From: Buttiauxella sp049686335
Lineage (GTDB): Bacteria; Pseudomonadota; Gammaproteobacteria; Enterobacterales; Enterobacteriaceae
Assembly (NCBI RefSeq): GCF_049686335.1
Contig: NZ_JBAVHX010000004.1
Coordinates: 248,001-312,000, forward strand
DNA: 64,000 nucleotides
Reading direction: 5' to 3'
Below are positions 49,581 to 59,360 of this stretch, one piece after another. Below the pieces are notes generated by a model. That model made no database searches. It was not told the DNA's origin and saw nothing but the letters and a program-made list of their open reading frames with translations. Every line of letters begins with the position of its first letter. The first letter of the stretch is position 1. Made by a program: the position numbers and the translations under genes.

Positions 49581-50921
49581 TTATGCAATATTGATGGACG
49601 CTCCGCGGCCGATTGCATAATAAACAAAGCCGCGTTTGCTTAATCTCTCAGGATCATACAAGTTACGGCCATCAAAGATAACCGGTTGCTTTAATGATTT
49701 CTTAATTGAGTCGAAATCAGGAGCACGGAAACTTTGCCACTCGGTACAAATAACCAGAGCATCTGCATCTTGCAGTGCTGCTTCTTTCGTACCCATCAGT
49801 TTCAAATCAGAACGATGTCCGTAAATGCGCTGGGTTTCATCCATAGCTTCCGGGTCATACGCCTGCACCTGAGCACCGCGTTCCCACAGCGCTTCCATCA
49901 GGACGCGGCTTGAGGCTTCACGCATATCGTCGGTGTTGGGTTTGAAAGAAAGCCCCCACAGCGCGAAGGTTTTGCCTTTCAGATCTTCACCAAAGTGACG
50001 AGAAATAAACTCAGGGAGTTTTAACTTCTGGTCGTGGTTTACCTCTTCTACGGCTTGCAGAATACGTGGCGTATAGCCAATCTGCTGAGCAGTACGAATC
50101 AGAGCCTGGACGTCTTTAGGGAAGCAGGAGCCACCGTAACCGCAACCAGGATAGATGAAGCTGTAGCCGATGCGAGAGTCAGAGCCGATACCCATACGCA
50201 CTTTCTCGATATCTGCACCCAGGCGTTCTGCCAGGTTTGAGATTTCGTTCATAAAGCTGATTTTTGTCGCCAACATGCAGTTTGCGGCGTACTTGGTCAA
50301 CTCGGCGCTACGAATATCCATCAGGATCATACGGTCGTGATTGCGATTGAACGGTTCGTACAGTTCACGCAACAAATCGACCACGTCTTCGTTATCAGTA
50401 CCGATAACGATACGCTCAGGACGCATACAGTCAGAAACTGCGGCTCCTTCTTTCAGGAATTCAGGGTTGGAAACCACATCAAATGCAATATCCACACCGC
50501 GCGCTTTCAGCGTTTCTTCCATCACGTTGCGTACTTTGTCTGCCGTTCCGACTGGAACAGTAGACTTATCGAGCACAACTTTATGGGAAGTCATGTGTTG
50601 CGCGATGGTACGCGCCACAGCGGTGACATATTTCAGGTCAGCAGAACCATCTTCATCAGGTGGCGTACCGACGGCAATAAATTGCATTTCACCATGATGA
50701 ACGCCCATTTCAGCATCGGTGCTGAATTGCAAACGGCCTTCTTCATAGTTTTTCTTCACCAACGGCGTTAAGCCGGGTTCAAAAATCGGGATCACGCCGT
50801 TTTTCAGATTTTCGACTTTCTTCGCATCGACATCTATGCACATTACATCGTGACCGACTTCTGCAAGCACTGCTGCCTGCACAAGTCCAACATAGCCGAT
50901 ACCAAATACAGTAACTTTCAT
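49581..50921 (-). CDS. ugd: UDP-glucose 6-dehydrogenase (long form)
   Basis: The 446 aa product has the NAD-binding FGIGYVGLVQA, the central block KYAANCMLATKISFMNEISN and the catalytic Cys in GCGYGGSCFPKDVQAL. It oxidises UDP-glucose from GalU to UDP-glucuronate. It is about 60 residues longer than E. coli Ugd (388 aa) and closer in type to the RkpK-like enzymes of other proteobacteria. Confidence 0.92.
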   Translation of the reverse strand: MKVTVFGIGYVGLVQAAVLAEVGHDVMCIDVDAKKVENLKNGVIPIFEPGLTPLVKKNYEEGRLQFSTDAEMGVHHGEMQFIAVGTPPDEDGSADLKYVTAVARTIAQHMTSHKVVLDKSTVPVGTADKVRNVMEETLKARGVDIAFDVVSNPEFLKEGAAVSDCMRPERIVIGTDNEDVVDLLRELYEPFNRNHDRMILMDIRSAELTKYAANCMLATKISFMNEISNLAERLGADIEKVRMGIGSDSRIGYSFIYPGCGYGGSCFPKDVQALIRTAQQIGYTPRILQAVEEVNHDQKLKLPEFISRHFGEDLKGKTFALWGLSFKPNTDDMREASSRVLMEALWERGAQVQAYDPEAMDETQRIYGHRSDLKLMGTKEAALQDADALVICTEWQSFRAPDFDSIKKSLKQPVIFDGRNLYDPERLSKRGFVYYAIGRGASINIA

Positions 50922-50945
50922 CTTTCTATCCTGCGTTGAAATGAA

Positions 50946-51854
50946 TTACTTTTTCGCGCCAACGGTCTCTTCTAACCAGGCTTTAAAATCTGCCCCAAGA
51001 GTGTTGTGACGGATGCCGTATTCCACAAACGCCTGCATGTAGCCGAGTTTATTACCGCAGTCATGGCTCACGCCTTTCATGTGGTAGGCTTCAACAGTCT
51101 GTTTTTCCATCAGCATGGCAATGGAGTCAGTCAGCTGAATTTCATCGCCAGCACCTGGAGGTGTTTTGGACAGCAGCGGCCAGATATCGGCAGTCAGAAC
51201 ATAACGACCTACAACCGCAAGGTTAGATGGCGCAACGTTCGCTTTAGGTTTCTCAACGATACCGACCATAGGTACGCTGTCGCCTTCATTCAATTCAACG
51301 CCTTTGCAGTCAACAACACCGTAAGCCGTCACATCTTCTACAGGCTCAACCATAATTTGGCTGTGGCCGGTAGTATCGAAACGTTTGATCATCTCAGCCA
51401 GGTTGTCCTGGGAAAGATCGGACTCGAACTCATCGAGGATAACGTCTGGCAGGATGACAGCAACAGGCTCATCACCAACAACCGGGTGAGCACACAGCAC
51501 GGCGTGGCCGAGGCCTTTTGCCAGACCCTGACGAACCTGCATGATTGTCACGTGCGGCGGGCAGATAGCCTGAACTTCTTCCAGCAACTGGCGCTTAACG
51601 CGTTTTTCCAGCATCGCTTCCAGTTCAAAACTGGTATCGAAATGGTTTTCGATGGAGTTTTTCGAAGAGTGAGTTACCAGCACAATTTCAGTAATACCTG
51701 CGGCGATACATTCGTTGACCACATACTGAATTAAAGGTTTATCAACCAGAGGCAGCATCTCTTTAGGAATAGCCTTGGTAGCAGGTAACATACGCGTGCC
51801 TAATCCCGCGACAGGGATTACTGCTTTTCTTACTTTAGAATTAATGGCAGCCAT
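50946..51854 (-). CDS. galU: UTP-glucose-1-phosphate uridylyltransferase
   Basis: The start ATG 51854 follows CAGGAG, giving 302 aa. The nucleotidyltransferase motif GLGTRMLPATKAIPKEMLPLVDKP and QGLAKGLGHAVLCA are present. It makes UDP-glucose, the substrate of the neighbouring ugd product, for cell-envelope sugars and osmoprotectants. Confidence 0.97.
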   Translation of the reverse strand: MAAINSKVRKAVIPVAGLGTRMLPATKAIPKEMLPLVDKPLIQYVVNECIAAGITEIVLVTHSSKNSIENHFDTSFELEAMLEKRVKRQLLEEVQAICPPHVTIMQVRQGLAKGLGHAVLCAHPVVGDEPVAVILPDVILDEFESDLSQDNLAEMIKRFDTTGHSQIMVEPVEDVTAYGVVDCKGVELNEGDSVPMVGIVEKPKANVAPSNLAVVGRYVLTADIWPLLSKTPPGAGDEIQLTDSIAMLMEKQTVEAYHMKGVSHDCGNKLGYMQAFVEYGIRHNTLGADFKAWLEETVGAKK

Positions 51855-52053
51855 TGAAAAATCTCCTGGACTGTTCAAGTTTTCACTTGCAAGTCAATTA
51901 AAAAACGCCTCGAGTATATCAGCTTAAAAATGAAATCTGCGGCTGTTTACCCGTTGCGTTGGTAATTTAAGATAAATACGTAAGAGTTTAATACGATATT
52001 AACACCCACGATGGCAGGGGAGAAAACCTAAATGTTTTCAATCGCCCAGATGC

Positions 52054-53067
52054 TCATTCCGCAGACAACATCAGACGCAATCGTCCACCAGAACCCCAGA
52101 CCTGGCACTGCCAGGACTCGCAGCGCTGGCTGATTTGATTGAGATAAGTATTGCCCAAAGTTCCGAGTGGCACACCGTTGCTAACCTGTATTTGATGCTC
52201 GCCGGTATTCAACGTAGCGTTGAGCCCAGCAGAGACCAAAATGAGATTTTTCAGCCCGCTATGATAATAGCCCACCATCAATGGGAATTGTCCGGTCAAA
52301 TTTGCCTGACGTAATAACTGGTTCACTTGTTTAAGTAAACTCCCTAATTCTGGTAAGCGCTGGCGCTGCTGAGAAAGATGTTCTTGTAACAAACCATTAA
52401 ATAACGCGCGTAATAACAATGCAGCTAACACACCGTTATCTCCAGCACGTGTAACATCCAGGCAATAAAAAGCTAAATCGTTATCTGATAACGGCGCAAT
52501 ATCCAGAACCAGCCCAGGCTGATCGAGAGTAATCAACTGGCGATAATTAACGCGGCAATGCGACATCACCTGTTGCACGGGGGGCTGAAGCTCTTGTAGC
52601 AGTTTTGAAGCCGCCTGCGGGTCGCTCACCAGTGCATCCCAGTCCTGGAATAATCGCTCTTCTTCTTCGACTCGGGAATTGAACATGTTGGGATAGAGGC
52701 AGGCATAGACCGTTTCACGCAGGCGGTCGAGGTCTTTAATCGGTTTGAGCATCACGTCCTGCACGCCAAAACGCAGGGCTTTGGCGATATCTGACATATT
52801 CTCGGTGGCGGAAATAATCAGAATTGGCGTCTGAACTCCTTCATTCCGCAAATGTTCCACCAGCTTCAGTCCATTCATGCGCGGCATAGCCAGATCGCAA
52901 ATGAGCAAATCGGGTGCAAAACCGGTCATTTTTTCCAGAGCATCTATGCCATCCGTCGCAAGCTCAATGTTTGCCCCTAACGATGCGAGGTAACTCTCCA
53001 GTAAAGAGCGGAAAACGGGCTCGTCCTCAACAATGAGAATTTGTTTTCCAACGAGTGGCTGTGTCAT
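52054..53067 (-). CDS. rssB: RpoS adaptor and response regulator RssB
   Basis: The start ATG 53067 gives 337 aa as in E. coli. The receiver domain has Asp58 in LLICDLAMPRMNG and ends near residue 130; the C-terminal part is a PP2C-like pseudophosphatase fold. It brings sigma-S to ClpXP. It lies next to rssA. Confidence 0.95.
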   Translation of the reverse strand: MTQPLVGKQILIVEDEPVFRSLLESYLASLGANIELATDGIDALEKMTGFAPDLLICDLAMPRMNGLKLVEHLRNEGVQTPILIISATENMSDIAKALRFGVQDVMLKPIKDLDRLRETVYACLYPNMFNSRVEEEERLFQDWDALVSDPQAASKLLQELQPPVQQVMSHCRVNYRQLITLDQPGLVLDIAPLSDNDLAFYCLDVTRAGDNGVLAALLLRALFNGLLQEHLSQQRQRLPELGSLLKQVNQLLRQANLTGQFPLMVGYYHSGLKNLILVSAGLNATLNTGEHQIQVSNGVPLGTLGNTYLNQISQRCESWQCQVWGSGGRLRLMLSAE

Positions 53068-53160
53068 GTGCGCTCCCCTGACTGGCGATAGATCAATAGT
53101 GGCATGGTATGACAATCACCGCCTGTCAGAATTACCTGAAGATGCGAGTTTTCAGCGTAC

Positions 53161-54069
53161 TCATTCATGGGTACGAACCAGTGGCAGCAACTCGTCCATC
53201 TTTTTCTCAACCGCCAGACTTCCGGCGTTTATCGCCTCAGCGGCACGGTGGAAATCCAGAGTTGAGATCTGTGGGCAAAAAGGCTGCAACAGAATATCCG
53301 GCGGGTCACCCGCCATCCTGTTACGTTTTAAACGGTTTTCCAGCACCTGTATCGACGTCGTCATGATTTCCATGGCTGTCGGTGTGGTGGTCGCACGTCG
53401 GGTGGTTATTTTACCGAGTTGTTCTCGAAGTCGACCACGCCAGGTATCGGGTTGCACCTGGTTTTCGGCCAACGGCGTTGTCATATTCACGGAGAGTAAA
53501 TCTTGCTGCATCAGGTGGGCATCATGTTGCAGGTCGACGGCAATAACAATATCCGCACCTAACGCTCGGGTCAGCGAAACCGGCACGGGATTCACCACCG
53601 CACCATCCACCAGCCAGTAGCCGTTATATCCGACAGGCGAAAGTAAACCCGGCATGCTGCAGGAGGCGCGAACCGCCTGATGAAGATCGCCATCGGTGAA
53701 CCACAGCTCGCGTCCGGTACTTAAATTGGTGGCAACCGAACCAAAACGCAGCGCGCAGTCTTCAATTTTTTCTTCGGTAATTATCTTGCGAACGTTATTG
53801 AATACCCTTTCGCCACGTAATAAACCGCCACGACGCCAGGAAAGATCCATCAGTCGCAGGACATCCCAATAGCCGAACGAGCGCACCCAGCGTTCCATCA
53901 TAGGTAAGCGATTACTGGCATAAGCGGCACCGACCAGCGCCCCTACCGAGCAACCCGCGACGATATCAATTTGAATGCCTGCACGTTTTAACGCATTAAT
54001 GACACCAATATGCGCCCATCCTTTTGCTGCTCCCGACCCTAATGCCAGGCCGATCTTTACCTGTCTCAT
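53161..54069 (-). CDS. rssA: Patatin-like protein RssA
   Basis: The start ATG 54069 after GAGG gives 302 aa. It has the oxyanion loop ALGSGAAKGW, the nucleophile elbow AGCSVGAL and the catalytic VDGAVVNPV. It is a patatin-type hydrolase of unknown substrate, encoded upstream of rssB. Confidence 0.93.
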   Translation of the reverse strand: MRQVKIGLALGSGAAKGWAHIGVINALKRAGIQIDIVAGCSVGALVGAAYASNRLPMMERWVRSFGYWDVLRLMDLSWRRGGLLRGERVFNNVRKIITEEKIEDCALRFGSVATNLSTGRELWFTDGDLHQAVRASCSMPGLLSPVGYNGYWLVDGAVVNPVPVSLTRALGADIVIAVDLQHDAHLMQQDLLSVNMTTPLAENQVQPDTWRGRLREQLGKITTRRATTTPTAMEIMTTSIQVLENRLKRNRMAGDPPDILLQPFCPQISTLDFHRAAEAINAGSLAVEKKMDELLPLVRTHE

Positions 54070-54095
54070 TTCGCCTCGGTCTTTCTTCCCCGGTT

Positions 54096-54160
54096 TATAC
54101 CCATCATCCTTCAAGCTGCAGGGGTGTTGAGTGCAACTCGTATGCCGATGGGATTATCAC
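54096..54160. repeat. Enterobacterial intergenic repeat, copy 2
   Basis: TTATACCCATCATCCTTCAA followed by GCTGCA is the second copy of the core at 49501. GTGCAACTCG later supplies the inverted half. Confidence 0.5.
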
Positions 54161-54244
54161 CTCGTGACGAAGTCGCCACTGCTCAGTTAACATAACTACC
54201 CCGCGTATTTACGCCGACTCTTTTTTTGTAACCAAGGAGATGCT

Positions 54245-54703
54245 GTGTCGCAACTTTGCCCTTGTGGTAGCGGTCAGGAGTATAGCTTATGTTGCCAGCC
54301 ATACATAAGCACAGACGCGCTCGCGCCAACCCCATCACAGCTTATGCGCTCACGTTATAGCGCCTACGTGATGCAGGACGCAGATTACCTGGTAGCAAGC
54401 TGGTATCCGCAGACGCGCAGCCCTTGCCTGAAAAGCGATGTTTCCGGGAGTTTTGCCACCACACGCTGGTTAGGCCTGACGGTATATGAAACGGCGGACG
54501 GACGTGATGAAAACGAAGGTTTCGTCAGTTTCGTGGCGCGCTTTGAAGAACAAGGCGTGGAAAGTGCCATTATCGAACGCTCCAGATTCTTAAAAGAAAA
54601 CGGTCAGTGGTACTATGTTGATGGAACGCGCCCACAGTTCGGGCGTAATGACCCCTGCCCTTGCGGCTCCGGTAAAAAATTCAAAAAGTGTTGTGGGCGG
54701 TAA
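54245..54703 (+). CDS. ychJ: SEC-C motif protein YchJ
   Basis: The GTG start at 54245 follows AAGGAGATGCT, giving 152 aa. SEC-C zinc motifs occur at both ends (CPCGSGQEYSLCC and CPCGSGKKFKKCC) around a small alpha/beta domain. The function is unknown. Confidence 0.93.
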   Translation: MSQLCPCGSGQEYSLCCQPYISTDALAPTPSQLMRSRYSAYVMQDADYLVASWYPQTRSPCLKSDVSGSFATTRWLGLTVYETADGRDENEGFVSFVARFEEQGVESAIIERSRFLKENGQWYYVDGTRPQFGRNDPCPCGSGKKFKKCCGR

Positions 54704-54758
54704 CGCGACGTGGCACAAGTTATTTAGCAAACAAACGAACAATAGGACTCACCTTGCG

Positions 54759-55601
54759 ATGCAAGCACTACAACGTAAAGTACTACGCACCATCTGCCCT
54801 GACGCAAAAGGGCTGATCGCCAAGATCACCAATATTTGTTACAAGCACGAACTGAACATTGTTCAGAACAATGAATTTGTTGACCATCGCACCGGTCGCT
54901 TTTTTATGCGTACTGAGCTTGAAGGCATTTTCAACGACAACACCCTGCTGGCAGATTTAGATAGCGCGTTACCCGAGGGTTCAGTGCGTGAATTGACGCC
55001 CGCTGGCCGTCGTCGCGTCGTGATTCTGGTGACCAAAGAAGCGCATTGCCTGGGTGATCTTTTAATGAAGGCTAACTACGGCGGGCTGGATGTGGAAATC
55101 GCTGCGGTGATTGGCAACCACGAAACACTGCGCACGCTGGTTGAACGTTTTGATATTCCTTTTGAGCTGGTGAGCCACGAAGGGCTGACTCGCGAAGATC
55201 ACGATAAACAGATGGCGGATGCGATTGAAGCGCATAAACCGGATTACGTGGTACTGGCGAAATATATGCGCGTGTTAACGCCAGAATTCGTCTCCCGCTT
55301 CCCGAACCAGATCATCAACATCCACCATTCATTCCTGCCAGCCTTTATCGGCGCACGCCCTTATCACCAGGCGTACGAACGTGGCGTGAAGATCATCGGC
55401 GCGACTGCGCACTATGTAAATGACAATCTGGATGAAGGCCCAATCATCATGCAGGACGTTATTCACGTCGATCACACCTACACCGCAGAAGATATGATGC
55501 GTGCCGGGCGTGATGTTGAGAAAAACGTTTTGAGCCGTGCGCTCTACCAGGTTCTGGCACAACGCGTGTTTGTTTACGGTAATCGCACTATCATTTTGTA
55601 G
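54759..55601 (+). CDS. purU: Formyltetrahydrofolate deformylase
   Basis: The start ATG 54759 gives 280 aa, the E. coli length. An N-terminal ACT domain (VLRTICPDAKGLIAKITNICYKHELNIVQNNEFVD) is followed by the formyltransferase fold with the active-site stretch INIHHSFLPAFIGARPYHQAYERGVK. It releases formate from 10-formyl-THF to balance one-carbon pools. Confidence 0.96.
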   Translation: MQALQRKVLRTICPDAKGLIAKITNICYKHELNIVQNNEFVDHRTGRFFMRTELEGIFNDNTLLADLDSALPEGSVRELTPAGRRRVVILVTKEAHCLGDLLMKANYGGLDVEIAAVIGNHETLRTLVERFDIPFELVSHEGLTREDHDKQMADAIEAHKPDYVVLAKYMRVLTPEFVSRFPNQIINIHHSFLPAFIGARPYHQAYERGVKIIGATAHYVNDNLDEGPIIMQDVIHVDHTYTAEDMMRAGRDVEKNVLSRALYQVLAQRVFVYGNRTIIL

Positions 55602-55681
55602 TTGTTAGATAGCGAATTGTTTGACTTTACAACGTTACGCGTAAAAAAACGGCAAACGATTCATTTTCTTACAGTCAGTGC

Positions 55682-55709
55682 TTTACAGCGGCGCTTCATT
55701 TGATATGAT
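55682..55709 (+). promoter_or_regulatory. tyrT-type tRNA promoter
   Basis: TTTACA (55682-55687) and TATGAT (55704-55709) are 16 bases apart, followed by the GC-rich discriminator GCGCCCC expected of stringently controlled tRNA promoters. The first tRNA starts 55 bases downstream. Confidence 0.85.
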
Positions 55710-55763
55710 GCGCCCCGCTTCCTAACGAAGGAAGCACGTAAGAAAGCCATATGAAATACCCCT

Positions 55764-55848
<85 letters not shown>

Positions 55849-55882
55849 TTTCAGAGCACGGCCTGTCATACCAAACACCCCT

Positions 55883-55949
<67 letters not shown>

Positions 55950-55967
<18 letters not shown>

Positions 55968-56033
55968 TTCTCTGAAGTACCTCCAGACAAATTCCAAATC
56001 GCACCATCTTTAATATTCCCGTTGGGGAAGGAT
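55950..56033 (+). repeat. rtT-like repeat, copy 1
   Basis: This 84-bp unit begins with the last 18 bases of tRNA-Tyr copy 2 and is repeated at 56124-56207 with one difference (GTACC/GTTCC). The same design is known from the rtT repeats of the E. coli tyrT operon. Confidence 0.8.
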
Positions 56034-56123
56034 GAGAAGCTTCGACTAAGGTTCGATTCGAGCAAAGCGAGAAAGCGTTGCCGCAGGCAACGACCCGAAG
56101 GGCGAGACGCAAAGCGTCGAGTC

Positions 56124-56207
56124 ATCCTTCCCCCGCCACCATTCTCTGAAGTTCCTCCAGACAAATTCCAAATCGCACCATCTTTAATATTCCCGTTGGG
56201 GAAGGAT
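56124..56207 (+). repeat. rtT-like repeat, copy 2
   Basis: It starts with a copy of the tRNA-Tyr 3' end without the rest of the tRNA, 174 bases after copy 1. The region between the copies is GC-rich and structured. Confidence 0.8.
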
Positions 56208-56227
56208 TCTTAACGTTTCGTTTGCCA

Positions 56228-56385
56228 CATTTATGTTGGATGACGCTTCGCTTATCCAACCTACAAAACCAAATTCAAAACCAAAATTCAAAACCAAATT
56301 CAAACCAAAATTCAAAACCAAGTTCAAAACCAAAATTCAAATCCGAGCCGTAGGTCGGATAAGCGCAGCGTCATCCGACACCATC
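56228..56385. repeat. Pair of REP-like hairpins flanking a 12-14 bp A-rich tandem repeat
   Basis: TTGGATGACGCTTCGCTTATCC (about 56234-56256) and GGTCGGATAAGCGCAGCGTC (about 56352-56375) are REP/BIME-type elements in inverted order. Between them, from about 56263 to 56343, the unit CAAAACCAAATT varies over about six copies. Confidence 0.65.
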
Positions 56386-56397
56386 AATAAAAGCGCA

Positions 56398-56425
56398 AAA
56401 AAATACCCGGCCGCAGCCAGGTATC
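56398..56425 (-). terminator. narGHJI terminator
   Basis: GATACCTGGC and GCCGGGTAT pair on the minus strand, followed by TTTTTTTGCG, just after narI. Confidence 0.85.
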
Positions 56426-56446
56426 TTTCAAATCAACTAACAATAC

Positions 56447-57124
56447 TCAACGACGAGCGCGAACCACCTGATATTTACGCGTCAGATACTCAACCGGCGC
56501 GCTCCAGACGTGCACCAGACGAGTGAACGGGAACAGCAGGAACAGCGTCATCCCCAACACTAAATGCACGCGGAAGATAAACGCCACGCCATCCAGATGT
56601 TCAGATGCGCCGCCGTGGAACGTCACTACTGCCTGTGCCCAGCCCACCAGCTTCATCATCTCGCTGCCATCCATATGTTGGGCCGAGAATGGAATGGTCA
56701 GCAGACCCAGCGCACATTGAATCACCAACAGGCTGAGGATCAGGATATCCGCCGTGGTTGATGTGGCACGAATACGCGGGTTAAACAGACGGCGCTTAAG
56801 CAGCAATACCCCCCCCACCAGCGTCATCACACCACACGCACCACCCGCAATCATCGCCATTTTCTGCTTCACATCCACTGGCAGGAATGACTCGTACATC
56901 CAGTGCGGTGTCAGCATGCCGAGGAAGTGACCGGCGAAAATACCCAGAATTCCGATATGGAAAAGGTTTGACGCCAGATTCATCCCTTTGCGATCCAGCA
57001 TCTGACTGGAACCCGCTTTCCAGGTGTACTGACCGTAGTCGTAACGCAACCAACTGCCGACTAAGAAAACGGTACCGCAGAGATACGGATAGATGTCGTA
57101 GAAGAACACATTGAGAAATTGCAT
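56447..57124 (-). CDS. narI: Respiratory nitrate reductase gamma subunit (cytochrome b)
   Basis: The 225 aa product has five membrane spans and His residues in the spans that bind two b-type hemes (for example HIGILGIFAGHFLG and FRVHLVLGM). It takes electrons from quinol and passes them to NarH. Its length equals E. coli NarI. Confidence 0.96.
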   Translation of the reverse strand: MQFLNVFFYDIYPYLCGTVFLVGSWLRYDYGQYTWKAGSSQMLDRKGMNLASNLFHIGILGIFAGHFLGMLTPHWMYESFLPVDVKQKMAMIAGGACGVMTLVGGVLLLKRRLFNPRIRATSTTADILILSLLVIQCALGLLTIPFSAQHMDGSEMMKLVGWAQAVVTFHGGASEHLDGVAFIFRVHLVLGMTLFLLFPFTRLVHVWSAPVEYLTRKYQVVRARR

Positions 57125-57126
57125 GA

Positions 57127-57828
57127 TTACTGTCCTCCGATATTCAGATACTGCGGAGCGACAGCCCCGGCAAAGCGCTTTTGATGACTGGTTATTTCAG
57201 ATTCACCGCAACCGGCATCAGCCACAAATTTCACCTGCTCTTCTTCCCAAACGGCATCCAGCGCCTGTGGCGTGTCATCGCGCGCTTCGCCAGCAATCTG
57301 CTTGCTCACGCTCTCAACCGCCACATCACTTTCAGACAAGCCCAACAGCACATCAAACAACACGGCATAATCGCTTTCGCGCTGTTTCAGACGAGCCGCC
57401 AGCAATGCCAGAATGGGCGCAACATCCTGCAAACCACCACGCGCTTCGGCCTCGGTGCGCTGGGATAAATACTCCAGATACAGCGGCAGATGGTCTGGCA
57501 GCTCGCGGCTGTCGATTTCCATACCCGCCTGCTGATACTGGTTCATCAGATTGACCATTGCCTGGCCGCGATCGCGGGATTCGCCGTGAACATGTTCAAA
57601 CAGCAACAGCGAAGTCGCCCGCCCACGGTCAAACAGTTCACTGTAACTGGCCTGAGCATCCAACAAATCGCGGCGGCATAAGCGGGTGATGAAATCATTA
57701 AGCTGAGCAGCCTGTTGCAAATCAAGCGCCTCACCGTCAATTAACGCTTCGCGAAGTTCCTGCTGATGCTGCCACAGGGCAGCATCCGGATACTCAAGCA
57801 AACGGGATATCACCAGTAGTTCAATCAT
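57127..57828 (-). CDS. narJ: Nitrate reductase assembly chaperone NarJ
   Basis: The 233 aa all-helical product (LLVISRLLEYPDAALWQHQQEL, YSELFDRGRATSLLLFEHVHGESRDRGQAM) inserts the molybdenum cofactor into apo-NarG. It overlaps narH by 4 bases. Confidence 0.95.
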   Translation of the reverse strand: MIELLVISRLLEYPDAALWQHQQELREALIDGEALDLQQAAQLNDFITRLCRRDLLDAQASYSELFDRGRATSLLLFEHVHGESRDRGQAMVNLMNQYQQAGMEIDSRELPDHLPLYLEYLSQRTEAEARGGLQDVAPILALLAARLKQRESDYAVLFDVLLGLSESDVAVESVSKQIAGEARDDTPQALDAVWEEEQVKFVADAGCGESEITSHQKRFAGAVAPQYLNIGGQ

Positions 57829-59360
57829 GGTTTTGGCTCCGTTTTGCTCGATACATCAATCGCATCGATTCGTTTGCTATTGAACAGGTTGAATTTGCTA
57901 TCTGAACCATGGCAACCATCGCCAAAGCTGAAACCACAACCTTTGCTTTCAGGGAACGCATCTGCCGCCAGTTCACGGTGGCTGGATGGCACCACGAACC
58001 GGTCTTCGTAGTTAGCAATCGCCAGATAGCGATACATCTCCTGCGCCTGGGCTTCGCTCAGACCGACCTCTTCCAGCGCACGGGTATCATTAATCCCTTC
58101 CACGGTTTCAGCACGTTTGTAATGACGCATCGCCATCATGCGCTTAAGCGCACGCAGAACCGGCGCGGTATCCCCTGCGGTCAGCAGGTTCGCCAGATAT
58201 TCCACCGGAATACGCAGGCTTTCGACGTCAGGCAGAATGCCTGTGTGCGGCAACTCGCCCGCATCAGCCGCTGACTGAATTGGCGATAAAGGCGGCACAT
58301 ACCAGACCATCGGCAGTGTGCGATATTCCGGATGCAGAGGCAGAGCCAGCTTCCAGTCCACCGCCATTTTGTAGACAGGTGACTGTTGCGCCGCGTCGAT
58401 AACGCTTTGCGGCACGCCATCTTTCAGCGCCTGTTCGATAACTGCCGGATCGTTCGGGTCGAGGAAAATACTCAACTGACGCTCGTAGAGATCTTTTTCG
58501 CTTTCAGTACTTGCCGCCTGCTCGATAGCGTCGGCGTCATACAGCAACACGCCGAGGTAGCGAATACGTCCGACACAAGTTTCAGAACAAACAGTCGGCA
58601 TCCCCGCTTCAATACGTGGATAGCAGAAAATGCACTTCTCGGATTTACCCGACTTCCAGTTGAAGTAGATTTTCTTGTACGGGCAGCCGGTGATGCACAT
58701 GCGCCAGCCACGGCACTTGTCCTGATCAATCAGAACGATGCCGTCTTCTTCACGTTTGTAGATAGCACCACTCGGGCAAGTGGCCGCGCACGCCGGGTTC
58801 AGGCAGTGTTCACACAGGCGCGGCAAATACGCCATAAAGGTGTTTTCGAACTGGCCGTACATCGCTTTTTGCATGTTGGCGAAGTTCTGGTCTTTGGCGC
58901 GTTTCTCAAATTCGCCACCCAGAATCTCTTCCCAGTTCGGACCCGCTTCGATTTTGTTCATACGCTGGCCGGTAATCAGCGAGCGTGGACGCGCAATCGG
59001 CTGATGCTTTCCTTCCGGCGCGTTATGCAGATGCTGATAGTCGTAATCGAACGGCTCGTAGTAATCGTCGATGCCCGGCAGATGCGGGTTGGCGAAGATT
59101 TTACCCAGCAACATCGCGCGATTACCCATACGCGGCTGCAGCTTGCCGTTGATCTTACGGATCCAGCCACCCTTCCATTTTTCCTGGTTTTCCCAGTCAT
59201 TCGGGTAGCCAATGCCCGGTTTGGTTTCCACGTTGTTAAACCACGCGTACTCCATCCCTTCCCGGCTGGTCCAGACGTTTTTACAGGTCACAGAACAGGT
59301 GTGACAGCCGATGCATTTATCAAGATTCAGCACCATGCCGACTTGTGAACGAATTTTCAT
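57825..59360 (-). CDS. narH: Respiratory nitrate reductase beta subunit (Fe-S)
   Basis: The 511 aa product has four Fe-S binding groups: CIGCHTCSVTCKN, CEHCLNPACAATCPSG, CRGWRMCITGCPYK and KCIFCYPR. The third has Trp in place of one Cys, as in the known 3Fe-4S site. It passes electrons from NarI to NarG. It overlaps narG by 4 bases. Confidence 0.97.
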   Translation of the reverse strand: MKIRSQVGMVLNLDKCIGCHTCSVTCKNVWTSREGMEYAWFNNVETKPGIGYPNDWENQEKWKGGWIRKINGKLQPRMGNRAMLLGKIFANPHLPGIDDYYEPFDYDYQHLHNAPEGKHQPIARPRSLITGQRMNKIEAGPNWEEILGGEFEKRAKDQNFANMQKAMYGQFENTFMAYLPRLCEHCLNPACAATCPSGAIYKREEDGIVLIDQDKCRGWRMCITGCPYKKIYFNWKSGKSEKCIFCYPRIEAGMPTVCSETCVGRIRYLGVLLYDADAIEQAASTESEKDLYERQLSIFLDPNDPAVIEQALKDGVPQSVIDAAQQSPVYKMAVDWKLALPLHPEYRTLPMVWYVPPLSPIQSAADAGELPHTGILPDVESLRIPVEYLANLLTAGDTAPVLRALKRMMAMRHYKRAETVEGINDTRALEEVGLSEAQAQEMYRYLAIANYEDRFVVPSSHRELAADAFPESKGCGFSFGDGCHGSDSKFNLFNSKRIDAIDVSSKTEPKP

